Positions 1-8,006 of a stretch of DNA of 64,000 nt are shown here, piece after piece. This DNA is from Ralstonia condita. GTDB lineage: Bacteria > Pseudomonadota > Gammaproteobacteria > Burkholderiales > Burkholderiaceae. The stretch is taken from NCBI RefSeq assembly GCF_958405655.1, contig NZ_CATYWO010000008.1, positions 55,501-119,500 on the forward strand, written 5' to 3'. Below the pieces are notes generated by a model that did not search any database, had not been told where the DNA came from, and saw only the letters and a program-made list of their open reading frames with translations. Made by a program: the position numbers and the translations under genes. Numbering within the stretch: position 1 is the first letter of the stretch; each line of letters starts with the position of its first letter.

Positions 1-1
1 C

Positions 2-235
2 AACGCGGCCATGATGCATATCGCCAAGAAGGCTGGCATGCGGGTGCAATACGCCTATGGTGAAGCGGATGCCTACCTGGAGCTGCCGCCCGCCGATACG
101 ATGAGTCTGCTGACGGAAGCCATTGACGAACAAGTGGCCGATCTCGACTACATGCTCAAGCGCAACCTGCGCAATGCACGCCGTTTCGGCCAGCGCTTCT
201 GGCGCTCGCTGGTGCCGCTCAAGCGCACGGTCTGA
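2..235 (+). CDS. C-terminal part of a probable GNAT-type acetyltransferase (5' end outside window)
   Basis: The frame is open from the left edge and ends at a TGA at 233-235, so only the last 77 residues are visible. The segment around GEADAYLELPP resembles the end of a GNAT N-acetyltransferase fold, where a glycine-rich turn is followed by the last strand. The basic tail (MLKRNLRNARRFGQRF) is an extension I cannot assign. The acetyl-CoA binding loop would lie outside the window, so the family is an inference from the C-terminus only. A strong hairpin terminator follows directly, so this gene closes its transcription unit. Confidence 0.45.
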   Translation, partial: NAAMMHIAKKAGMRVQYAYGEADAYLELPPADTMSLLTEAIDEQVADLDYMLKRNLRNARRFGQRFWRSLVPLKRTV

Positions 236-251
236 CCGCACCCCACAGATG

Positions 252-281
252 AAACGCCCGGCCTTGACCGGGCGTTTTTCT
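252..281 (+). terminator. Rho-independent terminator after the acetyltransferase gene
   Basis: A perfect 10-bp stem (AAACGCCCGG at 252-261 with CCGGGCGTTT at 268-277) encloses a 6-nt loop and runs into a T tract. Confidence 0.9.
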
Positions 282-491
282 TTGGCACCGCGCATTTCCA
301 TTTCGCGCAATTTAATGCAAGCCATTTCATTGCACGAAGATCAGCTAAAAATATTCTATTTATCCGTCATGCCATTTTTTGATTTTCTCGCGACCCGCCA
401 ATCCTTATTTTCAAGAATTTGATTTAAACCACTCAAGCTCCCGCCAGACCGTTCGTTAGAGCAGTCGTTATCGATTAAGACGGGGATGATC

Positions 492-2120
492 ATGCGGTTT
501 TCGCAAATGAAAGTGGCTACTCAACTGGCGTGGGGATTTGGCCTGACGATGGGCCTGCTTGCGCTTCTGATGGTGTTCAGCCTGCAGCGCATGTCCGATT
601 TTCGGAAGCTCATGGAGGAAACCACGGAAATCAACGCGGTCGAAGCCAAGCTGGCCGCCAAAATGTATAGCAGCGTGACCGAGCGCGCCCTCGCCTATCG
701 GAACATCATGCTGCTTACCGAAAATGATGAAATCCGGATCGAGCTGAAGCGTATCGAAACCCAGGAGCGCTTATACAGCGAAGCGGCAGACAAGCTCGGC
801 CGGATGTTCGATACGTTGCCCGGCACCACGGCGGATGAGAAAACCCTGTTCGCCCAGGCCCGGCACCAGGCCGAACTGGCGGCGCCGTTCGTGTCGCGCG
901 TCAAGGCGCTGATTGCGGGCGGCCGCAAGGACGACGCCTATCGGGTACTTCGCTTCGAATTCCGTCCGGTGCAGCGCGCCTGGTGGGATCAGCTCGCCAA
1001 ACTGCAGGCCTTCGAAGAGAAGCTCAACGACGAAAACACCGCCCGCGCCAAGGCCAGCTATATCGACTCCCGCAACTGGCTGCTGGCGCTCAGCGGCGTC
1101 GCGCTGCTGGTCAGCCTGACAGCCAGCCTGCTGATTACACGGGGCCTGATCCGCAAACTCGGCGGAGAGCCGGGCACGGTGGCCGACATCGCGGGCCAGA
1201 TCGCGGGCGGCAACCTGGCCGTGGCCATTCACACCCGCAACGACAACGACGCCAGCCTGATGCACGCAATGAAACGCATGCGCGACAGCCTCGCCGCCAT
1301 TGCCGAGCAGGTCCATACCAGCACCGACACGCTGGCCACCGCGTCGGAGCAGATTGCCACCGGCAATTTCGATCTTTCCACCCGCACGCAGGAGCAGGCG
1401 TCTGCCCTCGAGGAGTGCGCGGCGTCGATGGAAGAACTCAACGCCACCGTCAAGCAGAACGCCGACCACGCACGCCAGGCGAATCAGCTCGCTACCGTGG
1501 CGGCAGACGTTGCGGCGCAAGGCGGCACGGTCGTGGCCCGCGTGGTCGACACCATGGGCGCGATCAGCGCGTCGGCGCGCAAGGTGAGCGAGATCATCGG
1601 CGTCATCGACAGCATTGCGTTCCAGACCAACATCCTCGCGCTCAATGCGGCAGTCGAGGCGGCACGCGCCGGCGAGCAGGGCCGTGGCTTTGCCGTGGTC
1701 GCCAGCGAGGTGCGGGGGCTGGCGCAGCGCTCGGCAGCCGCCGCCAAGGAGATCAAGCTGCTCATCAACGACTCCGCCAACCATGTAGACGCCGGAAACG
1801 CACTCGTCGTGCAGGCGGGCGCGACCATGCAGGATGTCGTCACCAGCATCCACCGCGTGACAAGCATCGTGACGGAAATCATGGGCGCGACAGACGAGCA
1901 GGCCAGCGGCATCGATCAGATCCACCGGGCCATCTCGCAGATGGACGAGGTCACACAGCAGAACGCGGCGCTGGTTGAAGAAGCGGCGGCGGCAGCCGAG
2001 TCGATGCGCGAACAGTCCAGCCGGCTGGTGAGCGTGGTCAGCGTTTTCAAGCTGACCGACGCCACCGCGACCGCAGTCCCGCGCTTCGGCAATCGCCAGC
2101 CCGCCCTGTTGCCGGCCTGA
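492..2120 (+). CDS. Methyl-accepting chemotaxis protein (4-helix-bundle sensor type)
   Basis: This is an inner-membrane chemoreceptor of 542 aa. Transmembrane helix 1 is near residues 11-31. A roughly 160-residue, mostly helical periplasmic domain of the Tar-like four-helix type follows, then transmembrane helix 2 near 194-214, a HAMP linker and a methyl-accepting signalling domain. The signalling hairpin is clear: IDSIAFQTNILALNAAVEAA, then EVRGLAQRSAAAAKEIK. The start at 492 is preferred over the ATG at 486, because the GGGG at 482-485 would abut 486 but sits 6 nt from 492. No che genes are adjacent, so the gene is an orphan receptor here. The ligand cannot be read from the sequence. Confidence 0.93.
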   Translation: MRFSQMKVATQLAWGFGLTMGLLALLMVFSLQRMSDFRKLMEETTEINAVEAKLAAKMYSSVTERALAYRNIMLLTENDEIRIELKRIETQERLYSEAADKLGRMFDTLPGTTADEKTLFAQARHQAELAAPFVSRVKALIAGGRKDDAYRVLRFEFRPVQRAWWDQLAKLQAFEEKLNDENTARAKASYIDSRNWLLALSGVALLVSLTASLLITRGLIRKLGGEPGTVADIAGQIAGGNLAVAIHTRNDNDASLMHAMKRMRDSLAAIAEQVHTSTDTLATASEQIATGNFDLSTRTQEQASALEECAASMEELNATVKQNADHARQANQLATVAADVAAQGGTVVARVVDTMGAISASARKVSEIIGVIDSIAFQTNILALNAAVEAARAGEQGRGFAVVASEVRGLAQRSAAAAKEIKLLINDSANHVDAGNALVVQAGATMQDVVTSIHRVTSIVTEIMGATDEQASGIDQIHRAISQMDEVTQQNAALVEEAAAAAESMREQSSRLVSVVSVFKLTDATATAVPRFGNRQPALLPA

Positions 2121-2422
2121 TGCGGAGGCTGCCGCGATCATGGATGAGCCTGCCGCTCGGCGGCATGGCCCGCGACGACGATGCGCGGCGCATCGCGGCG
2201 GATAGTCGCGTACCGGCCGACATGCTTGATGCCGCGCGCGAGGGGTCTGAAGCCCGCCGGCAACAAGGCGCCGACGCATTGGCACCCCCAGACAGCAACG
2301 CGCACGCGGACCCGGCACCCGGCACCCGGCACCCGGCACCCGGGCGCAAAGCATGCGTCAACCCGCAAGAAGATCGGTCGGCCCAGCCGTGAGGCAGTGG
2401 CCGATGCCTGCCCGACGTTGCC
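2121..2422. other. 302-bp gap without a convincing gene
   Basis: This space lies between two convergent genes. It holds a heptamer microsatellite (separate entry). A short frame beginning at the chemoreceptor stop codon has no family-like features and is not called. No clear hairpin terminator was seen. Confidence 0.5.
2311..2343. repeat. Heptamer microsatellite, CCCGGCA x4 plus CCCGG
   Basis: Four exact tandem copies of CCCGGCA run from 2311 to 2338 and are followed by a partial fifth copy. The array lies between two convergent genes and is the kind of tract that slips during replication. Confidence 0.9.
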
Positions 2423-2911
2423 TCAGACCACCACCGGCAGCGCTGTCGTGTCCTTGATCCGCTCCAGCGCAAAGCTGCTCTTCACATCGATGACCGCCGG
2501 GTGCGCGAGCAGCTGGTCGCGGATGAAGCGCGCAAAGTGCTCCATGTCTTCCACGAACACCTTGAGCAGGTAATCCATCTCGCCGGTCATGGCGTAGCAC
2601 GTCACCACCTCGGGCCACGTCGCCACAGCCGCGCGAAAATTGTCGGACGGGCCTTTCCCTTTGGGCGCACCGCCCTGCTTTTCCAGCCGCACGTTGATGT
2701 AGGCCGACAGCCCCAGCCCGATCTTGGTCGGGTCGAGCAGCGCGGCGTATTGGCGGATCACGCCGGACTCTTCCAGGCGGCGAATGCGTCGCAAACACGG
2801 GCTGGGCGACAGATTCACCCGCTCGGCGACTTCGAGGTTGGTGAGGCGGCCGTTGTTCTGCAGGACTTCCAGGATCTTGCGGTCGATCTTGTCGAGTTCC
2901 ACTTTATTCAT
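2423..2911 (-). CDS. Lrp/AsnC-family transcriptional regulator
   Basis: This 162-residue DNA-binding regulator has an N-terminal winged helix-turn-helix (LDKIDRKILEVLQNNGRLTN, then VAERVNLSPSPCLRRIRRLE) and a C-terminal RAM/AsnC ligand-binding domain with the usual EVVTCYAMTGEMDYLLKV core. The start at 2911 has a GGAG 8 nt upstream. It is divergent from hppD across 156 bp, which suggests that it controls tyrosine/phenylalanine catabolism in response to an amino acid. The regulated target and ligand are inferences from position and family. The length is normal for Lrp proteins. Confidence 0.92.
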   Translation of the reverse strand: MNKVELDKIDRKILEVLQNNGRLTNLEVAERVNLSPSPCLRRIRRLEESGVIRQYAALLDPTKIGLGLSAYINVRLEKQGGAPKGKGPSDNFRAAVATWPEVVTCYAMTGEMDYLLKVFVEDMEHFARFIRDQLLAHPAVIDVKSSFALERIKDTTALPVVV

Positions 2912-2940
2912 TTTTGTTGCTCCGCACCAATTAATTCGGC

Positions 2941-2990
2941 AATTTTCTTGCGCAAATTTAGCAAGGTGGGCACAACTTCGCAATTTTTGC
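2941..2990. promoter_or_regulatory. Candidate Lrp-type operators between the regulator and hppD
   Basis: The shared upstream region holds an AT-rich near-palindrome, AATTTTCTTGCGCAAATTT (2941-2959), centred on TTGCGCAA. A second short palindrome-like element, GCAATTTTTGC, lies at 2980-2990. The repeated GCAATTTT and the spacing fit an Lrp-family protein binding several sites. No binding evidence exists, so this is a sequence-based suggestion. Confidence 0.4.
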
Positions 2991-3067
2991 TTGGAGGGAC
3001 ACTCCTACACTGCGAGGATCGTCAAAGACCTGAGCGCTCCAGAGCGCGCCCCCACAGGAGACTCACC

Positions 3068-4174
3068 ATGCAATTCACGCCTTGGGAAAACCCGATGGGC
3101 ACCGCCGGTTTCGAATTCATTGAATACGCCGCGCCGGACCCCGTTGCCATGGGCAAGCTGTTCGAGAACATGGGCTTTACCGCCATCGCGAAGCACCGTC
3201 ACAAGAACGTGACGCTGTATCGCCAGGGCGAGATCAACTTCATCATCAACGCCGAGCCGGATTCGTTCGCGCAGCGCTTTGCGCGCCTGCACGGCCCGTC
3301 GATCTGCGCGATCGCGTTTCGCGTGCAGGACGCCGCGTTCGCCTACAAGCGCGCGCTGGAACTGGGCGCATGGGGCTTCGACACCCACAGCGGCCCGATG
3401 GAGCTGAACATTCCGGCCATCAAGGGCATCGGCGATTCGCTGATCTACCTGGTGGACCGCTGGACCGGCAAGAACGGCGCCAAGCCCGGCGACATCGGCA
3501 ACATCAGCATCTACGACGTCGATTTCGTGCCCATCGCGGGCGCCAACCCGAACCCCACCGGGCACGGCCTGACCTACATCGATCACCTGACGCACAACGT
3601 CTACCGTGGCCGCATGAAGGAATGGGCCGAGTTTTACGAACGCTTCTTCAACTTCCGTGAAGTGCGCTACTTCGACATCGAAGGCCAGGTCACGGGCGTG
3701 AAGAGCAAGGCGATGACGAGCCCGTGCGGCAACATCCGCATCCCCATCAACGAGGAAGGGACGGAGAAGGCCGGCCAGATCCAGGAGTACCTGGACATGT
3801 ACCACGGCGAGGGCATCCAGCACATCGCACTGGGTTCGACCGACCTGTTCAAGACGGTGGACGCACTGCGCGGACAGGGCATCAAGCTGCTGGACACCAT
3901 CGACACGTATTACGAACTGGTCGACAAGCGTATCCCCGGCCATGGCGAAAACGTGGCGGAACTGAAGACGCGCAAGATCCTGATCGATGGCGCGCCGGGC
4001 GACCTGCTGCTGCAGATCTTCTCCGAGAACCAGCTCGGCCCGATCTTCTTCGAGTTCATCCAGCGCAAGGGCAACCAAGGTTTTGGCGAGGGCAACTTCA
4101 AGGCGCTGTTCGAGTCGATCGAACTCGACCAGATGCGCCGCGGTGTTCTCAAGGCCGACAAGCAGCCCGCCTGA
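3068..4174 (+). CDS. hppD: 4-hydroxyphenylpyruvate dioxygenase
   Basis: This cytoplasmic non-haem iron enzyme (368 aa) turns 4-hydroxyphenylpyruvate and O2 into homogentisate, the second step of tyrosine degradation. It shows the two-domain vicinal-oxygen-chelate layout. The likely iron ligands are His173 (YIDHLTHNV), His252 (GIQHIALGS) and Glu329 (IFFEFIQRKGNQGFGEGNF). Their spacing resembles that of bacterial family members. The start ATG at 3068 has an AGGAG 7 nt upstream. It is transcribed away from an Lrp-family gene and followed by a strong terminator, so it is a single-gene unit. Genes for the later homogentisate steps are not in the window. Confidence 0.97.
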   Translation: MQFTPWENPMGTAGFEFIEYAAPDPVAMGKLFENMGFTAIAKHRHKNVTLYRQGEINFIINAEPDSFAQRFARLHGPSICAIAFRVQDAAFAYKRALELGAWGFDTHSGPMELNIPAIKGIGDSLIYLVDRWTGKNGAKPGDIGNISIYDVDFVPIAGANPNPTGHGLTYIDHLTHNVYRGRMKEWAEFYERFFNFREVRYFDIEGQVTGVKSKAMTSPCGNIRIPINEEGTEKAGQIQEYLDMYHGEGIQHIALGSTDLFKTVDALRGQGIKLLDTIDTYYELVDKRIPGHGENVAELKTRKILIDGAPGDLLLQIFSENQLGPIFFEFIQRKGNQGFGEGNFKALFESIELDQMRRGVLKADKQPA

Positions 4175-4205
4175 AGGCCCTCCACATCAGGCATGCTGTA
4201 CTCAC

Positions 4206-4237
4206 ACCCCGGTGGTTCGCCATCGGGGTATTTTTTT
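4206..4237 (+). terminator. Rho-independent terminator after hppD
   Basis: A 10-bp stem (ACCCCGGTGG at 4206-4215, CCATCGGGGT at 4220-4229, one wobble pair) carries a TTCG tetraloop and is followed by seven T residues. Confidence 0.93.
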
Positions 4238-4246
4238 GCGCGCATG

Positions 4247-4269
4247 AAAAACGGCGCCCGAAGGCGCCG
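4247..4269 (-). terminator. Rho-independent terminator for the EF-hand gene
   Basis: Read on the minus strand, a 7-bp stem (CGGCGCC/GGCGCCG) with a TTCG loop is followed by five T residues. It lies 27 bp past the stop codon of the EF-hand gene. Confidence 0.85.
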
Positions 4270-4295
4270 CGGATGGCATTGCGATGGCGCGGGGA

Positions 4296-4913
4296 TTATT
4301 CGCCCTTCGTGGCCGCCGGGCCGCCCGGCATGCCGGCGGCTGCCGGCGTGTTCTTTTGGGCCTGGCGGGCATCGTGGCGCGCCTTCATGTAAGCGCGGAT
4401 CTCGTCCGGCGTGATCTTGCCGTCGTGGTTGGCGTCGATCTGGTCGAAGTTCTTGGCCAGGCGCGGCATGCCGGCCTGGACTTCATCCTTGGTCAGGGCG
4501 CCGTCGCCGTTCTTGTCGGCGGCCTTGAACCTCGCGTCGAAGCGCTGTGCCAGCTTCCCGCGCATTTCACCGCGGTGCGCCTTGTGCCAGGCGGCCAGTT
4601 CATCCTTGCTCAATTGGCCGTCATGGTTGGTGTCGATCTGGTCGAAGTTCTTTTCCAGCCAGGCGTGACCCTTGGCCTCATCGCGGGATACCTGACCGTC
4701 GCCGTTTGTGTCGATGGCTTTCAAGCCACCGTGGCGTCCGGGCCCGGCCATACGCGAACCGGCTTGCGACGCCGGTGCAGCCGGTGCCGCGGCCGGTGCT
4801 TGCGCGCTGGCGGTGGGTGCGCTGGCCTCTTGCGCACGAGCGTCCGTTCCCGACATGGCCAGGAACAGGGCCGAGGTGGCGAGGAAGGCTTGAACAGCAC
4901 GTTTGTTGGTCAT
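4296..4913 (-). CDS. Exported EF-hand calcium-binding protein
   Basis: The product (205 aa) has a signal peptide (basic MTNKR start, hydrophobic AFLATSALFLAM, AxA-type site near ARA) and an Ala/Pro-rich linker. It then carries four canonical EF-hand loops: DTNGDGQVSRDE, DTNHDGQLSKDE, DKNGDGALTKDE and DANHDGKITPDE. The Asp/Asn positions of all four loops are intact, so calcium binding in the periplasm or outside is likely. The role, whether buffering, sensing or structural, is unknown. The start at 4913 has a GGAG 7 nt upstream. The gene has its own terminator and no clear operon partner. Confidence 0.9.
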   Translation of the reverse strand: MTNKRAVQAFLATSALFLAMSGTDARAQEASAPTASAQAPAAAPAAPASQAGSRMAGPGRHGGLKAIDTNGDGQVSRDEAKGHAWLEKNFDQIDTNHDGQLSKDELAAWHKAHRGEMRGKLAQRFDARFKAADKNGDGALTKDEVQAGMPRLAKNFDQIDANHDGKITPDEIRAYMKARHDARQAQKNTPAAAGMPGGPAATKGE

Positions 4914-5051
4914 GGTCAGCTCCTTTTCATATGGACTGTGTAGCGGATTAGAACCTGACAATGCCAGCGTGTTGCCGTGTTTTACACGCTGTTACCGCAA
5001 TGACATGCGCTGTAATATCGCCCGACCAGTGCTTCGGGAGCCGCGAAAAGC

Positions 5052-5735
5052 CTACTGCTGGGGCGGCGGCTGGCCGATATCGCTCTTGCGCGCTGCGGCA
5101 GCCGCACGATGGCGCGGGCCGGCGATGCCGCCCACAGGGTTGGAAGCCTCTTCGCCCGTATTGATTTGCGGCGGGGCGATCGGCAGCATGGCCCCCGGCA
5201 TCGCCGTGTTGGCGGGGTTGTTGGGGACAGCCGGTGCAGGCGGCACCGCCGGTGTCGCCAGCGGCGCGGCTGCACCCGACGGCGGCAGTGGCAACGACGG
5301 CACATGGCGGCTGGCCGGCGACACGCCCGCCACGGCACTGGCCGGCAGTGGAATCTCTTGGCGGACGCCGTTGCGCTCGATCACCACCGAGCGCGCCTTG
5401 ATCTCCACCAGCTTCAGATTGGGCGACAGCGACTTACCGGCGCGCACGGCTTGCGGGGGCCCGCCGTCCACAGAAACGATCGCCGCGCCGCTGCCATCGG
5501 CCAGATCGGCCACCACGCCCGCCACCTGGACATCGCGCGGGCCATTCTGAGGGCCACCCCCAAACAGCGTGACGGCGGCGCCGGTCTCCAGCGCGTCGGT
5601 CTGCGCCACGCGGGCCTCGCGCGGCACAGACAGCGAGCGCAGCGACGACAGCGTCAGCACCCAATGCGTCAACAGCGCGCACAGGGCAGCAAACAGTACA
5701 AGACTGAGCAGGCGGGACGACTGTTGAGCGTTCAT
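5052..5735 (-). CDS. gspC: Type II secretion system inner-membrane protein GspC
   Basis: GspC (227 aa) links the inner-membrane platform to the outer-membrane secretin. It shows one transmembrane helix near residues 10-32 and a homology-region domain (residues about 55-130, with VTLFGGGP, VAGVVADLADGSGAAIVSV and VRAGKSL). The C-terminus is Pro/Ala-rich and low in complexity, and no PDZ domain is recognisable. It is transcribed away from gspG across about 175 bp, an arrangement I associate with Ralstonia and Burkholderia. The HR domain should contact the N0 domain of the GspD encoded at 12.1 kb. Confidence 0.85.
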   Translation of the reverse strand: MNAQQSSRLLSLVLFAALCALLTHWVLTLSSLRSLSVPREARVAQTDALETGAAVTLFGGGPQNGPRDVQVAGVVADLADGSGAAIVSVDGGPPQAVRAGKSLSPNLKLVEIKARSVVIERNGVRQEIPLPASAVAGVSPASRHVPSLPLPPSGAAAPLATPAVPPAPAVPNNPANTAMPGAMLPIAPPQINTGEEASNPVGGIAGPRHRAAAAARKSDIGQPPPQQ

Positions 5736-5865
5736 GAAACGTGGTGATCCACCGTGAGCATGCGCTGATTCTATCCGGCCTTCATGCCGGTTCGGTGAAC
5801 CATTGGAAGACTGCGTCGAAACGCCGGAACCTCACCCCCCCGGGGTGCGGTCTATGTTCATATGT

Positions 5866-5880
5866 CACAGATATACTGTG
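5866..5880. promoter_or_regulatory. Inverted repeat and -10-like element upstream of gspG
   Basis: CACAG and CTGTG arms flank ATATA in the gspC/gspG intergenic space. The same stretch contains TATACT (5873-5878), which matches the sigma-70 -10 consensus at five of six positions. No convincing -35 hexamer was seen. A transcription start just downstream would agree with the gspG start at 5911 rather than earlier in-frame ATGs. Confidence 0.4.
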
Positions 5881-5910
5881 TTCCTTCTTCTTATTGCCGA
5901 CTCTCTCGCC

Positions 5911-6381
5911 ATGATGCAAGGCCAACTTCGCTCATCTTTGCGCCAACGCGCCCTCGCCCGCGGCGCGGCGCGCGGTTTCACCCTGATCGAAATCATGGTG
6001 GTGGTGGTGATCCTGGGCATTCTTGCCGCGCTGGTGGTGCCCAAGATCATGAGCCGCCCGGACGAGGCGCGCATCATCGCCGCCAAGCAGGACATCGCTT
6101 CCATCTCGCAGGCACTCAAGCTCTATCGACTGGACAACGGGCGTTACCCGACCACCGAGCAGGGCATTGGCGCGCTGGTCAGCAAGCCCACCACCGAACC
6201 GATCCCGAACAACTGGAAGGCAGGCGGCTATCTGGAGCGCCTGCCCAAAGACCCGTGGGGCCACCCGTACCAATACCTGAACCCGGGCGTCCGCGGCGAA
6301 GTGGACATCTTCAGCTTCGGGGCCGATGGTCAGGCCGGCGGCACGGGCAACGACGCCGACATCGGCAACTGGGACAACTGA
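5911..6381 (+). CDS. gspG: Type II secretion major pseudopilin GspG
   Basis: This is the main subunit of the T2SS pseudopilus (156 aa from 5911). A basic leader ends in the prepilin peptidase site G|FTLIE, and the hydrophobic helix MVVVVILGILAALVVPKIM follows. The globular part carries the family signatures LYRLDNGRYPTTEQG, LPKDPWGHPYQY and the calcium-loop end near the C-terminus (GNDADIGNWDN). Upstream ATGs at 5803 and 5854 are in frame, but they would give an overlong leader and would precede the likely promoter. It heads the eleven-gene gspG-F run. No prepilin peptidase gene is in the window. Confidence 0.95.
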   Translation: MMQGQLRSSLRQRALARGAARGFTLIEIMVVVVILGILAALVVPKIMSRPDEARIIAAKQDIASISQALKLYRLDNGRYPTTEQGIGALVSKPTTEPIPNNWKAGGYLERLPKDPWGHPYQYLNPGVRGEVDIFSFGADGQAGGTGNDADIGNWDN

Positions 6382-6406
6382 GCCCAACCCGCCCGAACCG
6401 CACATC

Positions 6407-6895
6407 ATGTCCGGCCAAGCCCGCCGTCGACAGCTTCCACGCGGCTTTACGCTGCTGGAGCTGCTTGTCGTGGTGGTCATCATCGGCATCGTGCTGGGGG
6501 TGGTGGCCGTCAACGCCACGCCCAATCCGCGCTCGCAGCTGGCGGACGACGCCCAGAAGCTGGCCCGCCTGATCGAGCTCGCGCAGGAAGAGGCCCAGCT
6601 CACCTCGCGGCCCGTGGCGTGGGAGGGCGATACGCAAGGCTGGCGCTTCTTTGAATCGACCCCCAATGGCTGGCAGCCGCTCACGCGGGACGTGCTGGCG
6701 CCTGGCCACTGGCGGCAACCGATGGATCAGGTGCAGATCGTCGCAGGAACCGCCGCGGCGCCCGGTGCGCCGCAGCGGCTGGTCTTCGGCCGCGAAGCCA
6801 TCGGGTTGCCATGGCGCGTGGCGCTCACGGCGCGGGGTTCACGCGTGGATGTGGTCTCCGATGGCGGCCCCCGCGTGCTGACGGAAACGCAATGA
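6407..6895 (+). CDS. gspH: Type II secretion minor pseudopilin GspH
   Basis: This minor pseudopilin (162 aa) has a short basic leader and the site G|FTLLE, followed by the helix LLVVVVIIGIVLGVVAVNA. The C-terminal globular domain has the GspH/FimT-type pattern LARLIELAQEEAQLTSRPVAW. It starts 25 nt after gspG and overlaps gspI by four bases (ATGA), which suggests translational coupling. The role in pseudopilus assembly is taken from the family. Confidence 0.9.
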   Translation: MSGQARRRQLPRGFTLLELLVVVVIIGIVLGVVAVNATPNPRSQLADDAQKLARLIELAQEEAQLTSRPVAWEGDTQGWRFFESTPNGWQPLTRDVLAPGHWRQPMDQVQIVAGTAAAPGAPQRLVFGREAIGLPWRVALTARGSRVDVVSDGGPRVLTETQ

Positions 6896-7272
6896 CCCGC
6901 GCGCGTGGTTTCACCCTGCTTGAAGTGCTCGTCGCGCTGACCATCGTGGCGGTGGCACTCACCGCCACCATGCGGGCCATGGGCGGCATGACCAACGCCA
7001 GCGAATCGCTGCAGACGCGCATGATCGCGACGTGGAGCGCCGAGAACCACCTGGCCAATCTGCGCCTCGCTCACGCCTTCCCCGACCCGGGCGCCCGCGG
7101 CTTCGCCTGCCCGCAGGGCGATACACCGCTGTGGTGCGAAGAGACCATCGCCACCACGCCCAACCCGGTATTCCGCCGCGTGGAGGTGTCGGTCTATCCG
7201 GACGCCACCAAGTCCGTCCGCCTGGCCTGGCTCGTCACCCTGCTACCCAACGATGCGCGCAATGTCTTCTGA
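6892..7272 (+). CDS. gspI: Type II secretion minor pseudopilin GspI
   Basis: The protein (126 aa) has the site G|FTLLEVLVAL followed by a hydrophobic helix and the small GspI globular domain (WSAENHLANLRL). GspI, J and K form the complex at the pseudopilus tip. The start ATG overlaps the gspH stop, and its 3' end overlaps the start of gspJ, so gspHIJ are tightly coupled. Confidence 0.9.
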   Translation: MTRARGFTLLEVLVALTIVAVALTATMRAMGGMTNASESLQTRMIATWSAENHLANLRLAHAFPDPGARGFACPQGDTPLWCEETIATTPNPVFRRVEVSVYPDATKSVRLAWLVTLLPNDARNVF

Positions 7273-8005
7273 CCGGCCCGCCCCGGGCGGGAACCGCGGC
7301 GCGCACGGCTTCACGCTGCTGGAGCTGCTGGTGGCGATCACGCTGCTGGCCATCCTGGCCGTGATCGCCTGGCGCGGGCTGGACAGCATGACCCGCACGC
7401 ACGAGGCGCTGGCCCAGCGCGACGAACGCATCGAAGCCCTCAAAACCGTCTACGCCCAGTTCGATGCCGATTGCACGCAGCTGGCCGATCCGAACACGCT
7501 GTCGCGCTCGCCCGTGGAAGTGGGCGCCAACCGCGTGCTGCTGGTGCGAGATCGCCGCGACGACGGGCAGCCGCCTGCATGGCAGGTGGTGCTCTATCGC
7601 ATCGTCGATGGCCGTCTCGAACGCCTGCAGAGCCCCCCCATCACCAACCGCAGCGACCTGCGGGGTGCGCTCGACACCCTGCGCCAGGGCGGCGCCAATG
7701 CGGCGCGCTATCTGCTGGCCAGCAATGTCGACGGCATCAGCGCGCGGGCCTGGGTCGAACCCGGCGGCTGGATGGACAACACAGGTGCGCTGTCGGCGGC
7801 GCTGTTTCCGGCGGGTAGCAATACGACCACGCTGACGGGCCTGCCATCGGCCTCCACGCCTGCCGCCTCCGATGTTTCGGCCAACACCCCTAGCGTGGTG
7901 GTGCCGGCGGCCTCGGTGCGCGCGGTGGAACTGGTCCTGCTCGTGCGCATGACGCCGCAGGGCACGCCGCAGCGCTTCACGCGCATCTGCATGACGGGGC
8001 TCTGA
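7253..8005 (+). CDS. gspJ: Type II secretion minor pseudopilin GspJ
   Basis: GspJ (250 aa from 7253) carries the prepilin motif G|FTLLELLVAITLLAILA and the conserved WRGLDSMTRTHEAL segment, and then a beta-rich tip domain. A second start at 7262 (MSSDRP) is equally possible, and both lie inside the gspI 3' end. It runs into gspK with one intervening base. A Thr/Ser/Ala-rich stretch near residues 185-215 is less conserved-looking and probably a loop. Confidence 0.9.
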   Translation: MRAMSSDRPAPGGNRGAHGFTLLELLVAITLLAILAVIAWRGLDSMTRTHEALAQRDERIEALKTVYAQFDADCTQLADPNTLSRSPVEVGANRVLLVRDRRDDGQPPAWQVVLYRIVDGRLERLQSPPITNRSDLRGALDTLRQGGANAARYLLASNVDGISARAWVEPGGWMDNTGALSAALFPAGSNTTTLTGLPSASTPAASDVSANTPSVVVPAASVRAVELVLLVRMTPQGTPQRFTRICMTGL

Positions 8006-8006
8006 C

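Noticed and set aside
771..2354. Long open frame on the opposite strand of the chemoreceptor gene
   Set aside because: It is a high-GC shadow of the chemoreceptor reading frame. Its translation is Arg/His-rich without motifs. Similar shadows opposite hppD, the ferredoxin oxidoreductase and Rhs were also dropped.
2120..2392. Open frame that begins at the chemoreceptor stop codon (TGATG)
   Set aside because: It runs through a heptamer microsatellite, has a composition unlike a folded protein and has no recognisable domain. The overlap is probably chance.
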